From an uncultured Draconibacterium sp. (lineage in GTDB: Bacteria > Bacteroidota > Bacteroidia > Bacteroidales > Prolixibacteraceae): DNA of 64,000 nt. A program made the position numbers and the translations under genes. Each line of letters opens with the position of its first letter. Position 1 is the stretch's first letter. The notes beneath the pieces are model-generated. The model saw only the letters and a program-made list of their open reading frames with translations. It was not told where the DNA came from and made no database searches. Location: the NCBI RefSeq assembly GCF_963676815.1, contig NZ_OY781365.1:744001-808000 (forward strand), in the 5' to 3' direction. Shown piece by piece: positions 52,058 to 60,522 of the stretch.

Positions 52058-53131
52058 ATGTTGCCATCTGATATCAAACAAGAACGTATGAAAAAGATTC
52101 TTGCTATAGATGACAACAGCATCAACCTGGAGCTTCTATCACAAATCATAAAATTATATTACCCTGATTATTTATTTATTGGAGCACTAAGCGGGCAGGA
52201 AGGTTACGAAATTGCTCAGAAAGAAAATCCCGATTTAATACTGCTTGATATTATGATGCCAGATTTAGACGGCTATGAAACCTGTGAGCTCTTAAAACAA
52301 AACAACAAAACAAAACAGATACCTATTATTATGGTTTCGGCACTTGGTCGCGATAGTGCTGAACGGACAAAAGGATTGAATGTTGGAGCAGATTCTTTCA
52401 TATCTAAACCGTTCGACCAGGTTGAGCTAAAAGCACAGATCAATGTTGCCCTACGAATAAAATCATATCAATTACAATTAAAAAAGCTCAATTCGGAAAT
52501 AACGCTCGTTGAAGAACAGGAACGAAGACGTATTGCAGAAAATCTTCACGACAGTTTGGGGCAAACTCTGGGATTGGCTTTTATGAATTTATCTTCAATT
52601 GATATACAAAAATGCCAGCCTGAAATTAAAAACACTATTCAGTTTACATCGAAGCTGCTGAACAAAGCAATTGAAGAATCGCGGAGATTAACCTACGATT
52701 TAAGTCCGCCAATACTATACGAACTGGGTTTAGTACCGGCAATTAAATGGAAACTGGAGCGATTTGAGAAAGAAACAAATATTGCTGCCAATTTGATTAC
52801 TGAAAAGAGAAAAACAGATCTTTCCCGTGAAAATAATATCTTTCTTTACAGAACAATTGGAGAGCTTTTAACCAATACATTTAAACATGCTGAAGCAACA
52901 GAAGTAACCGTTAAGCAGAAAACAAAAAACGGAATGTATTACATTTCGGTTGAAGACAATGGTATTGGAATTGATAAATCGCAATTAAAACAGAAAACAA
53001 ACAACAAAGGTGGATTCGGGCTGTTGAGTATCAGCGAAAGAATAGAAAACATGAACGGAACTTTTAAAATAGCATCAGTTGAAAATGGTTCTTTAGCTGA
53101 AATAGAAATTCCGTATATTGAAGAACAATAA
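52058..53131 (+). CDS. Hybrid REC-histidine kinase (HisKA_3/NarX-like)
   Basis: 357 residues, soluble. A receiver domain comes first (~12-130; phospho-acceptor Asp64 in LLDIMMPD), then a dimerisation helix with His164 in RRRIAENLHDSLGQ (HisKA_3), then an HATPase_c domain (NTFKHAEATEVTV N box, EDNGIGID, GGFGLLSISERI). There is no sensor or membrane segment, so it probably takes phosphate from or gives it to another system through its receiver. It is 72 bases upstream of a NarL-type regulator, its likely partner. The ATG at 52088 is an alternative start. Confidence 0.93.
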   Translation: MLPSDIKQERMKKILAIDDNSINLELLSQIIKLYYPDYLFIGALSGQEGYEIAQKENPDLILLDIMMPDLDGYETCELLKQNNKTKQIPIIMVSALGRDSAERTKGLNVGADSFISKPFDQVELKAQINVALRIKSYQLQLKKLNSEITLVEEQERRRIAENLHDSLGQTLGLAFMNLSSIDIQKCQPEIKNTIQFTSKLLNKAIEESRRLTYDLSPPILYELGLVPAIKWKLERFEKETNIAANLITEKRKTDLSRENNIFLYRTIGELLTNTFKHAEATEVTVKQKTKNGMYYISVEDNGIGIDKSQLKQKTNNKGGFGLLSISERIENMNGTFKIASVENGSLAEIEIPYIEEQ

Positions 53132-53203
53132 AACACTAACAATTCCAGGCATATGGGGAGTAATAGGCTAATTTCCGCTACTTGCCTGAAAAATTTTTAA
53201 AAG

Positions 53204-53851
53204 ATGAAAATAAAGGTAATAGTAGCTGATGATCATCAGCTTTTCAGGGAAGGTTTAATAAACCTTTTGCATTCTGCCGACAATATTGAAGTTATTGCAC
53301 AGGCGGAAAACGGACAAGATGCCATTGACAAAGTTGAGGCATTTAAACCCGATGTACTTCTGGTTGATATTGCAATGGAAAAAATTAACGGTATTGAAGC
53401 TACCCGGATTTTAAAAGAAAAAACACCGGATATTAAAATCATTGCCGTATCAATGCATTCCGACAAACAATATGTAAAAGGAATGCTGGAAGCCGGTGCC
53501 GACGGCTATCTCCTGAAAAATTGCACCTATCGCCAATTAACCGATGCGGTAACCTCTGTTCACGAAGGCAAAAAATTCTTGAGTGAAGATATTACCGAAA
53601 TTGTTATTAACGGCTACTTAAATTCGCGTGCAGATGAAAACGATTCCTATTCTCATCTATCAGATCGGGAAAAGGAAATTTTTCTGCTTTTTGCCGAAGG
53701 AAAATCAACACGCGAAATTGGCGACAAACTATTTATAAGTGTAAAAACAGTTGGTACGCACAAGCAAAACATACTTGAAAAACTGGATCTGAAAACCAAC
53801 TCCGATATTGTAAAATATGCACTGAAAAAAGGCCTTATCCAGTTGGATTAA
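53204..53851 (+). CDS. NarL/FixJ-family response regulator
   Basis: 215 residues: receiver (VIVADDHQLFREGL, phospho-Asp55 in LLVDIAMEKING, Lys in GYLLKN) and a LuxR-type HTH (LSDREKEIFLLFAEGKSTREI split at LLF; ISVKTVGTHKQNILEKL). Partner of the preceding hybrid kinase. Targets are unknown. Confidence 0.95.
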   Translation: MKIKVIVADDHQLFREGLINLLHSADNIEVIAQAENGQDAIDKVEAFKPDVLLVDIAMEKINGIEATRILKEKTPDIKIIAVSMHSDKQYVKGMLEAGADGYLLKNCTYRQLTDAVTSVHEGKKFLSEDITEIVINGYLNSRADENDSYSHLSDREKEIFLLFAEGKSTREIGDKLFISVKTVGTHKQNILEKLDLKTNSDIVKYALKKGLIQLD

Positions 53852-53897
53852 AATTCCCTCGCCACAGTTTTACTTTTAAACTCAATTAATCTGTTAA

Positions 53898-55031
53898 ATG
53901 AAAAAACGAATAATTGTTTTAGGCGCTGGTCTTGTAGGAAGCACAATTGCTATCGATTTATCAAAAAATCACGAGGTAACCAGTGTTGATTATAATCAGA
54001 AAGCCCTAAATAAATTTGCCGATTTTCAAGCGATTAATTGTGTTTGCGAAGATTTAAGCCAAAGTGAAAATATTAAAGCTTTGGTTTCAGGATTTGATTT
54101 GGTAATTGGTGCCGTTCCGGGTTTTATGGGCTACCAAACAATGAAAGCTGTAATTGAAGCCGGCATAAACATGGTTGATATTTCGTTTATGCCGGAGGAT
54201 TTTTTGTCGTTAAACAGCCTGGCTCAAAAAAACAAGGTGTGTGTGGTTGCCGATTGCGGCGTTGCCCCTGGAATGGGGAACATTATTCTTGGTTACTACA
54301 ACCAGAAATACTCCGTTAAATCATACGAATGTTTGGTTGGTGGATTACCTGTTATCCGCAAATGGCCCTACGAATATAAAGCGGTCTTTTCGCCTATTGA
54401 CGTGATTGAAGAATATACACGCCCGGCTCGCTATATTAAAAACTACGAGTTGATTGAGAAAGAAGCACTTTCCGATCCGGAATTAATCGAATTTGAAGGA
54501 ATTGGCACTCTTGAATCTTGGAACTCCGACGGATTGCGTTCGTTGACGCAAACCATGAAAAATGTTCCGGATATGATTGAAAAAACACTTCGCTATCCTG
54601 GCTGTATCGAATACCTGCGGGTGTTAAGAGAATCAGGATTTTTCTCCTATGATCCGGTTGAGGTTGATGGTGTTAAAGTGAGGCCAATTGATGTTACGGC
54701 CAAATTACTTTTCCCTAAATGGCAATTAAAACCCGGCGAGGAAGACTTTACAATTATGCGCATTGTTATTAAGGCAATTGACAAAGGAGAAGAAAAAACT
54801 TTTACCTACCACTTACTTGATAAATTCGACCGCGAAACACAAACCATTTCAATGGCACGAACAACTGGCTACGCTTGCACTTCTGTTGCAAATCTAGTGC
54901 TCGATGGCACATTTAAAGCTGTTGGTGTACATCCTCCGGAAACTATTGGAGCGCAGTCTGAAAATCTGGGTTACATCTTTCAATACCTGAAAGAACGTGG
55001 CGTTATCTACAAGCTTTCAGAACAGAATTAA
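53898..55031 (+). CDS. Saccharopine dehydrogenase-family oxidoreductase
   Basis: 377 residues. N-terminal Rossmann fold (IIVLGAGLVGSTIAIDLS), DFDLVIGAVPGFMGYQTMKAV-type segment and a C-terminal saccharopine-dehydrogenase-like domain (PHPPETIGA counterpart: VHPPETIGAQSENL). Close in layout to lysine 6-dehydrogenase/carboxynorspermidine-type enzymes that act on amino acids with NAD(P). The stretch DCGVAPGMGNIILGYY is conserved in this group. Single gene 46 bases after the response regulator; substrate unproven. Confidence 0.87.
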   Translation: MKKRIIVLGAGLVGSTIAIDLSKNHEVTSVDYNQKALNKFADFQAINCVCEDLSQSENIKALVSGFDLVIGAVPGFMGYQTMKAVIEAGINMVDISFMPEDFLSLNSLAQKNKVCVVADCGVAPGMGNIILGYYNQKYSVKSYECLVGGLPVIRKWPYEYKAVFSPIDVIEEYTRPARYIKNYELIEKEALSDPELIEFEGIGTLESWNSDGLRSLTQTMKNVPDMIEKTLRYPGCIEYLRVLRESGFFSYDPVEVDGVKVRPIDVTAKLLFPKWQLKPGEEDFTIMRIVIKAIDKGEEKTFTYHLLDKFDRETQTISMARTTGYACTSVANLVLDGTFKAVGVHPPETIGAQSENLGYIFQYLKERGVIYKLSEQN

Positions 55032-55058
55032 AAGTCGCTTAAATTTATTTTAACCTTA

Positions 55059-55082
55059 AACAAAAGCAAATAATCTTTTGTT
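55059..55082 (+). terminator. Weak stem-loop after the saccharopine dehydrogenase-like gene
   Basis: AACAAAAG (55059-55066) pairs with CTTTTGTT (55075-55082), loop of 8 bases, 28 bases after the stop codon. AT-rich with no clear U tract; low-strength terminator at best. Confidence 0.4.
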
Positions 55083-55103
55083 CCAAATTATTATTTTTGC
55101 ATC

Positions 55104-55499
55104 ATGGAATTGATTATTGCATTTGGCTTTTTATTACTCACCGCTATTGGAGTGGTTCTTTTAGTAAAAGCAAATAAGAAAGATAAGCAGCAGCAACAAG
55201 TATCGGATGAAGTGGTAGCTCCGCCATCAGATTGTTGTGGTGCGCACGAAATCTGCGAGTTTGACCAGATGAAAATGAATGAATCGATTATTGAATACTA
55301 CGACGATGAAGAACTGGATGAGTATAAGAATATCGATGAAAATGCCTATACAAACAATCAGATTGAAGAGTTTCGCGAGATTTTATATACGCTGAAAACA
55401 GAGGAAATCAGGTACTGGCTGTTAAGTATCGAGCGCCGACATATTCAGCTTCCGGCAATTTTAAAAAGTGAAGCGCGGATGTTAATGGCCGAAGCATAA
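55104..55499 (+). CDS. Membrane-anchored protein with CCGAHEIC motif, unknown function
   Basis: 131 residues. One N-terminal membrane helix (IAFGFLLLTAIGVVLLV), a polar linker, then PPSDCCGAHEICEFDQ with three cysteines and a histidine that could hold a metal, an acidic stretch (EYYDDEELDEYKNIDE), and a C-terminal helical part. The type is common in Bacteroidales but I know of no assigned function. Stand-alone gene. Confidence 0.75.
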   Translation: MELIIAFGFLLLTAIGVVLLVKANKKDKQQQQVSDEVVAPPSDCCGAHEICEFDQMKMNESIIEYYDDEELDEYKNIDENAYTNNQIEEFREILYTLKTEEIRYWLLSIERRHIQLPAILKSEARMLMAEA

Positions 55500-55602
55500 A
55501 ACAAAATTCTTCCCTTTTTTGAACCCCACCTTAATTTTGTTGTTTTGTGATAGACAATTCAATTTGCATTCGTGTTGAACAAGAAATATTTTTAACTTCA
55601 TG

Positions 55603-55650
55603 AAATACTTTTCTGAAAAGTATTTATTCAACATTATCAATCAATTGATT
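55603..55650. promoter_or_regulatory. Two palindromes upstream of the S9 peptidase
   Basis: AAATACTTTT (55603-55612) and AAAAGTATTT (55616-55625) form a perfect 10-base inverted repeat around CTG; 13 bases on is the perfect 12-base palindrome AATCAATTGATT (55639-55650), 22 bases before the ATG. Together they look like operator sites, though the first could be a weak terminator hairpin of the preceding gene. Confidence 0.4.
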
Positions 55651-55672
55651 ACTTAAACAACTTTACATATAC

Positions 55673-58420
55673 ATGAAAAATTTTTTGTCTTTACTCGCAC
55701 TATTAATTATTTCTGCTGGTCTTTCAGCACAAAACGAAAAGCATTTACTTACTTTCGATGACATTATTAAGTGGAACAGAATTACAGAAACTCATCTCTC
55801 GAACAATGGAAAATACATTGCCTGGAAAGAAGAGCCATGGAAAGGTGATGCCACACTAAAAATCAGTACACCGGATGCTGAAGAAGTTGCTACGTTTAAT
55901 TACGGAACCAAAGCTCAGTTTACACCCGACTCGCGTTTTCTGGTATTTACGGAAGTTCCACCTGCCGATACAATTCGTGAGCTGAAGCTGAAAAAAACAA
56001 AAAAGGATGATTTGCCTCAAAACAAACTGGTTGTTTTCGATATTAAAGAGAATAAAACTGAAAAGGTTGATAATCTGAAATCCGTTAAAGTTCCTGAAGA
56101 ATGGTCGGGTTGGATAGCTTACCAGGCTGAAGACCCAGATGATTCGACAAAAAACGAAAAGGACAAAAAGAATCCGCTTTACATTAAAAACCTTGAAACA
56201 GGTTTGGTAAATAAGTATCCGGCAGTAAGTAGTTACGAATTGGCAAAAGATCAGCCATATATCAGTTTTATATCAGAAGGCGACAGTAGTTTTTCTGCCG
56301 GGGTTTATCGGGTTGATTTAAAGGCAGACAATCTTTCTGCAATTTTGGAATCAGAAGGAAAATACGAACAACTTTGTATTGCCGAAAATGGCGAACAAGT
56401 TGCATTTTTGGCCGATACTACCGACGAGAAAAAGCCATCGTTTGCGCTTTATTACTGGGCGGGAGAAAACGAAACAATTATTGCCGACAATTCAAACGAC
56501 GCTATTCCTGATAACTGGGAAATAAGTGAAAATGGCAGACTATCTTTCTCCGAAAACGGCAAACGTCTGTTTTTCGGAACTGCTCCAATTCTTCCCGAAA
56601 AAGACACCACAAAACTGGAAGAAGAAATCCCTGCGTTGGATGTATGGACATGGAATGAAGAGCAGCTTCAAACGGTTCAGCTCAACAACAGAAAAAGAGA
56701 TTTAAAGAAAAGTTATCTGGCGGTTGTGCACCTTGATGAGCAGTTAACAGTTCAATTAGAAACAGAACTATTCTCGCGCATACAAAAAATACAAAATGGC
56801 GATGCCGAAAAATTGCTGGCATACAGCAACAGGCCTTATGCTGTGCAGACGATGTGGGAAGGCGGCCCTTACCACAACGATTTTTACCTGGTTGATATCA
56901 ATACCGGAGACGCTGAAAAAATAAAAACAGATTGCCGTGCCAATCCTTCGGTTTCGCCAGAAGGAAAATTTGTGTACTGGTACAATGCCATCGACACAAC
57001 ATGGAACACATACGAAATTGCAACTGGTAAAGAATATGTAATTTCTCAACCTGAAACAATTCAGGCAGCAGATGAGTTAAACGACCGCCCAATGCTATCC
57101 AGCTCGTACAGAAATGCCGGCTGGCTGGAAAATGATGAAGCGATATTGATCTACGACCGATACGATATTTGGAAGGTTGATCCGACAGGCTCATTCGCTC
57201 CAATAAACCTCACCAAAAACGGGAGAACTTCAAAGATCAATTATCGACTTGTACGATTTAATCCGGAGCCAAACACCGGAATCGATCCTTCAGAAAAAGT
57301 TCTGCTTACAGGGCATAATGAAATCTCGCGCGCCGATGCTTATTATGCTTTTGACTTAAACAAAACCAAAGCTCCCGAAGCTGTTTTCAGCCCAAATTAC
57401 CGATTAGGAAGACCTGTAAAAGCTGAAGATGACGATCTGATCATTTTCACCAAAGAAGATTTTGAAACCTATCCGAACCTGATTGCCACGACATTTAGTT
57501 TTAAAGACGAAACACAAATAAGCGATGCCGCACCACAGCAAAAACAGTTTAAGTGGGGAACGGCAGAACTGGTAAGCTGGCGCTCGCTTGACGGACTGGT
57601 TTTGGAAGGAACATTGCACAAGCCTGAGGATTTTGATCCAAACAAAAAATACCCGATGATCGTGAATTTTTACGAGAAAAGTTCGGACAGGCTGCTGAGC
57701 TACCATATGCCAGAGAATCATCGTTCAACCATTGATTATCATTACTACACCAGCCACGGATATATAATTTTCAATCCTGATGTTTATTATAAGGAAGGCT
57801 ATCCGGGTGAATCGGCATTTAATTGTGTGATGCCCGGCATAACATCGTTAATCGACAAAGGCTTTGTTGACGAAGAACACATTGGCGCACAAGGACACAG
57901 TTGGGGTGGTTACCAGGTAGCTTATTTGGCAACCCGAACAAATATGTTTGCAGCCATTGAATCAGGTGCACCTGTTGTGAATATGTTTAGTGCTTATGGT
58001 GGAATTCGCTGGGGATCGGGATTAAACCGCTCATTCCAGTACGAACATACGCAAAGCCGCATTGGAAAAACGATTTGGGAATCTCCGTTGCGTTATATTG
58101 AGAACTCACCATTGTTTACACTCGACAAGATAAATACTCCGATTTTGATTATGCATAACGACGATGATGGCTCTGTACCATGGTACCAGGGAATTGAGTT
58201 TTTTATTGGCCTCAGACGATTGCAAAAACCAAGCTGGTTACTTAATTACAACGAAGCCGACCACTGGCCGACTAAACTTCGCGACATGCACGATTTTCAG
58301 ATTCGTATGGCCCAGTTTTTTGATCATTACCTAAAAGGTGCCCCGATGCCGAAATGGATGGATGAAGGTATTCCGGCAATTAATAAAGGAGTGGATATGG
58401 GTTATGACTTAGTGGAGTAA
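55673..58420 (+). CDS. S9-family (prolyl oligopeptidase-type) peptidase
   Basis: 915 residues with a signal peptide (cleavage near LSAQN). A long N-terminal beta propeller is followed by an alpha/beta hydrolase domain from about residue 640. The catalytic triad is Ser743 in AQGHSWGGYQ, Asp832 in NDDDGSVPW and His864 in ADHWP. It should be a periplasmic peptidase acting on short peptides. Preceded by two palindromes and closed by a 14-base-stem terminator, so it is monocistronic. Confidence 0.93.
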   Translation: MKNFLSLLALLIISAGLSAQNEKHLLTFDDIIKWNRITETHLSNNGKYIAWKEEPWKGDATLKISTPDAEEVATFNYGTKAQFTPDSRFLVFTEVPPADTIRELKLKKTKKDDLPQNKLVVFDIKENKTEKVDNLKSVKVPEEWSGWIAYQAEDPDDSTKNEKDKKNPLYIKNLETGLVNKYPAVSSYELAKDQPYISFISEGDSSFSAGVYRVDLKADNLSAILESEGKYEQLCIAENGEQVAFLADTTDEKKPSFALYYWAGENETIIADNSNDAIPDNWEISENGRLSFSENGKRLFFGTAPILPEKDTTKLEEEIPALDVWTWNEEQLQTVQLNNRKRDLKKSYLAVVHLDEQLTVQLETELFSRIQKIQNGDAEKLLAYSNRPYAVQTMWEGGPYHNDFYLVDINTGDAEKIKTDCRANPSVSPEGKFVYWYNAIDTTWNTYEIATGKEYVISQPETIQAADELNDRPMLSSSYRNAGWLENDEAILIYDRYDIWKVDPTGSFAPINLTKNGRTSKINYRLVRFNPEPNTGIDPSEKVLLTGHNEISRADAYYAFDLNKTKAPEAVFSPNYRLGRPVKAEDDDLIIFTKEDFETYPNLIATTFSFKDETQISDAAPQQKQFKWGTAELVSWRSLDGLVLEGTLHKPEDFDPNKKYPMIVNFYEKSSDRLLSYHMPENHRSTIDYHYYTSHGYIIFNPDVYYKEGYPGESAFNCVMPGITSLIDKGFVDEEHIGAQGHSWGGYQVAYLATRTNMFAAIESGAPVVNMFSAYGGIRWGSGLNRSFQYEHTQSRIGKTIWESPLRYIENSPLFTLDKINTPILIMHNDDDGSVPWYQGIEFFIGLRRLQKPSWLLNYNEADHWPTKLRDMHDFQIRMAQFFDHYLKGAPMPKWMDEGIPAINKGVDMGYDLVE

Positions 58421-58427
58421 AAAAAAG

Positions 58428-58470
58428 AAAAGCGATGTATTTCCCGGTTATCCGATAATACATCGCTTTT
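58428..58470 (+). terminator. Terminator of the S9 peptidase gene
   Basis: AAAAGCGATGTATT (58428-58441) pairs perfectly over 14 bases with 58457-58470, loop of 15, ending in TTTT. An A-rich run before the stem lets it also act on the opposite strand, for the convergent DUF2007 gene. Confidence 0.88.
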
Positions 58471-58501
58471 AAATTTGTTCCCTTGTTTTTTAGCTTGAAA
58501 A

Positions 58502-58729
58502 CTATTTTATAGAATTATAAATTTCAAGTGCTTCTTCAAAATTTTCTTCCATTACACGAATTTCGATGCCAATATTGGTAGGACTTCCTCTGAAAATACC
58601 ATCTACAGTACTGGTAATTTCATTAACCAACATGTATTCAATTCCTGCCTCTTCAAGCATTTCTTTAAACAACATATACTTCACTTCGAAGTTACTAGTA
58701 AACGTTGCAACGGTAATCGTTTTTCCCAT
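58502..58729 (-). CDS. DUF2007 family protein
   Basis: 75 residues, soluble. It matches the DUF2007 ('putative signal transducing protein') pattern: VATFTSNFEVKYMLFKEMLEEAGIEY, split at NFEVK, then IEIRVMEENFEEALEIY. The fold is ferredoxin-like; the function is not known. It follows the plug-domain gene by 5 bases and is likely co-transcribed. Confidence 0.85.
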   Translation of the reverse strand: MGKTITVATFTSNFEVKYMLFKEMLEEAGIEYMLVNEITSTVDGIFRGSPTNIGIEIRVMEENFEEALEIYNSIK

Positions 58730-58734
58730 TATTA

Positions 58735-59415
58735 TTAGTCGTTACCTTTTTTGGTTTCAATAATAACCACTCCGTTTGCTCCACGCGATCCGTATATTGC
58801 CGAACTACCATCTTTGATGACGTTAACACTTTTTACCTGCGCCGGTACAAGCGTATTCATTATCGAGTTGTCGACTTGCATACCATCAACGATAATTAAT
58901 GCTGCACTACTCAGATTAATCGAGTTTTGTCCACGTATAATGATATCGCCGTTGCTTTGCACCTGCACGCCGGCAAAACGTCCGCGAATAAGGTCGTACA
59001 TATTGGTATATTGCGAGAAATCAACATCGTCGTTGGTCATTTGCGCCAAAGCATTCAGTCGTTCACCATCTTTCACATAGCCGTATCCAATGGCGTACTC
59101 ACGGGCTTTCTCACCGGGCTTCAATTTTAAATTAACTGCTACAATCTTGGTTTTTTCGTCAGTCTTCACATTCTGAGAATTGAAACCTTTTGCTGATACA
59201 TTTAGTTTATCGGTAGCAGCAACATTAACTTTAAAACGTCCCAGGCTATCGGTTTGTACTATTTGTTTTGAACTTTTTACCTTAACGTCTGCCCCAACCA
59301 CAGCTATACTATCAAAAGTTGTAACAATTCCATTTACAAAACGCTCTTGCGCAGTACTGCTAAGGGTTACGGTACAAATAAGAAAAATAAGGGCGGATAA
59401 AAATCGAGTTTTCAT
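58735..59415 (-). CDS. Plug-only TonB-receptor-like protein with carboxypeptidase-regulatory domain
   Basis: 226 residues with a signal peptide (ending SSTAQER). First a CarboxypepD_reg-like domain (~25-95; VGADVKVKSSKQIVQTDSLGRF split at KSS), then a TonB-dependent receptor plug (~110-225; YDLIRGRFAGVQVQSNGDI, IRGQNSINLSSAALIIVDGM, SVNVIKDGSSAIYGSRGANGV). The barrel is wholly missing: the frame ends after VVIIETKKGND. The ending is tidy and the next gene is 5 bases away, so it looks like a genuine stand-alone protein rather than a decayed receptor. Role unknown; it may bind a ligand or interact with SusC-like or TonB proteins in the periplasm. Confidence 0.85.
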   Translation of the reverse strand: MKTRFLSALIFLICTVTLSSTAQERFVNGIVTTFDSIAVVGADVKVKSSKQIVQTDSLGRFKVNVAATDKLNVSAKGFNSQNVKTDEKTKIVAVNLKLKPGEKAREYAIGYGYVKDGERLNALAQMTNDDVDFSQYTNMYDLIRGRFAGVQVQSNGDIIIRGQNSINLSSAALIIVDGMQVDNSIMNTLVPAQVKSVNVIKDGSSAIYGSRGANGVVIIETKKGND

Positions 59416-59491
59416 ATTATCAGGCTTTTGTTGTTTTATATTTTGTTAAAGTTACAATAAATCAACAAATACCCAATATGCCGTAATTAGA

Positions 59492-60439
59492 TTAAATATT
59501 TTCTTTAGCAGGTATTACACGCTTTACTCGATATGGTTTTTTCTGTTGCGATTCGAAATAAGTACGCATTTGTAACTCAGCAATAATACCGGTTGTAATA
59601 AACTGAATTCCACCCAATACCAATAAAATACCAAGCAATAATAGTGGTTTTCCCCAAATATCGTTGCCCATAATTTTTAGTACAAGCAGATATACGTTTA
59701 TAAGCACCCCAATGGCAAGGGTGAAAATACCTATTTGTCCGAAAAAATGCATTGGCCGCTGCAGGTACTTTTTAAAGAAAAGCATCAGAACAAGGTCGCT
59801 CATAACACGTGTTGTACGACTGAGGTTGTATTTTGATGTGCCAAAAGTACGCGGGCGGTGATTCACATCAACCTGCGTTATTTTGGTAGCGCCTTCAAGT
59901 GTTACCAAAGCAGGAATATAACGATGCAACTCGCCATAAATATGAATACTTTTAATGATATCGTTGGTAAATATTTTCAAAGTACAACCTAAATCTTTCA
60001 TGTAAATTCCGGTAGCTCGGCGAATGAGGTAATTGGCAATTTTAGACGGAACTTTGCGCAAAAACATACCATCTTTCCGGTTGGCACGCACGCCTGCAAC
60101 CATGTCCCACTCTTCCTCTTCGATCATTTTTAGCATCATCGGAATATCTGCCGGATCATTCTGCAAATCACCGTCGATTAACGCTACAAAATCTCCTTCC
60201 GCCTGATCGATACCGGCCTGCAAAGCCGAACTTTGCCCGTAATTTCTTTTTAACTCTACCAATAAAAATCGGTCGTCGTTTATTTTCCGAACCTCCTCGC
60301 GCGTTTTATCCGTCGAACCATCATCAACAAAAATGGCTTCGTAATCAATTCCTTCCAGTGCTGCTTTTATTTGTTCCGATAGTGGTTTTATGTTTGGTTC
60401 TTCATTCCAAACACAAATTACGAGTGAAAGCTTTTTCAT
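59492..60439 (-). CDS. GT2 glycosyltransferase, DPM1/GtrB-like with two C-terminal TM helices
   Basis: 315 residues. GT-A fold with VWNEEPNIKPLSEQI, FVDDGSTDKTREEV, NYGQSSALQAGIDQA, metal-binding ALIDGDLQNDP and the VDVNHRPRTFGTSKYN segment; two membrane helices near 230-252 and 265-290. Such enzymes load a sugar onto undecaprenyl phosphate for later modification of cell-surface glycans. Single gene. Confidence 0.92.
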   Translation of the reverse strand: MKKLSLVICVWNEEPNIKPLSEQIKAALEGIDYEAIFVDDGSTDKTREEVRKINDDRFLLVELKRNYGQSSALQAGIDQAEGDFVALIDGDLQNDPADIPMMLKMIEEEEWDMVAGVRANRKDGMFLRKVPSKIANYLIRRATGIYMKDLGCTLKIFTNDIIKSIHIYGELHRYIPALVTLEGATKITQVDVNHRPRTFGTSKYNLSRTTRVMSDLVLMLFFKKYLQRPMHFFGQIGIFTLAIGVLINVYLLVLKIMGNDIWGKPLLLLGILLVLGGIQFITTGIIAELQMRTYFESQQKKPYRVKRVIPAKENI

Positions 60440-60493
60440 GATCTGTTTTTATCTGTTTCAAGCTGCATAAACACAACCTTGTTTTTGCGATTG

Positions 60494-60501
60494 CAAAGTT
60501 A
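60494..60501 (-). promoter_or_regulatory. -7 promoter box of the GT2 gene (TAACTTTG)
   Basis: CAAAGTTA on the plus strand reads TAACTTTG on the minus strand, matching TAnnTTTG. Predicted start near 60487, leader of about 48 bases. Confidence 0.45.
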
Positions 60502-60522
60502 TAAATTCTGTTTTACGACAAC

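Noticed and set aside
55092..55099. TATTTTTG as a -7 box giving a leaderless transcript for the gene at 55104
   Set aside because: It matches TAnnTTTG, but the region is so AT-rich that chance is likely, and there is no -33 element at a proper distance.
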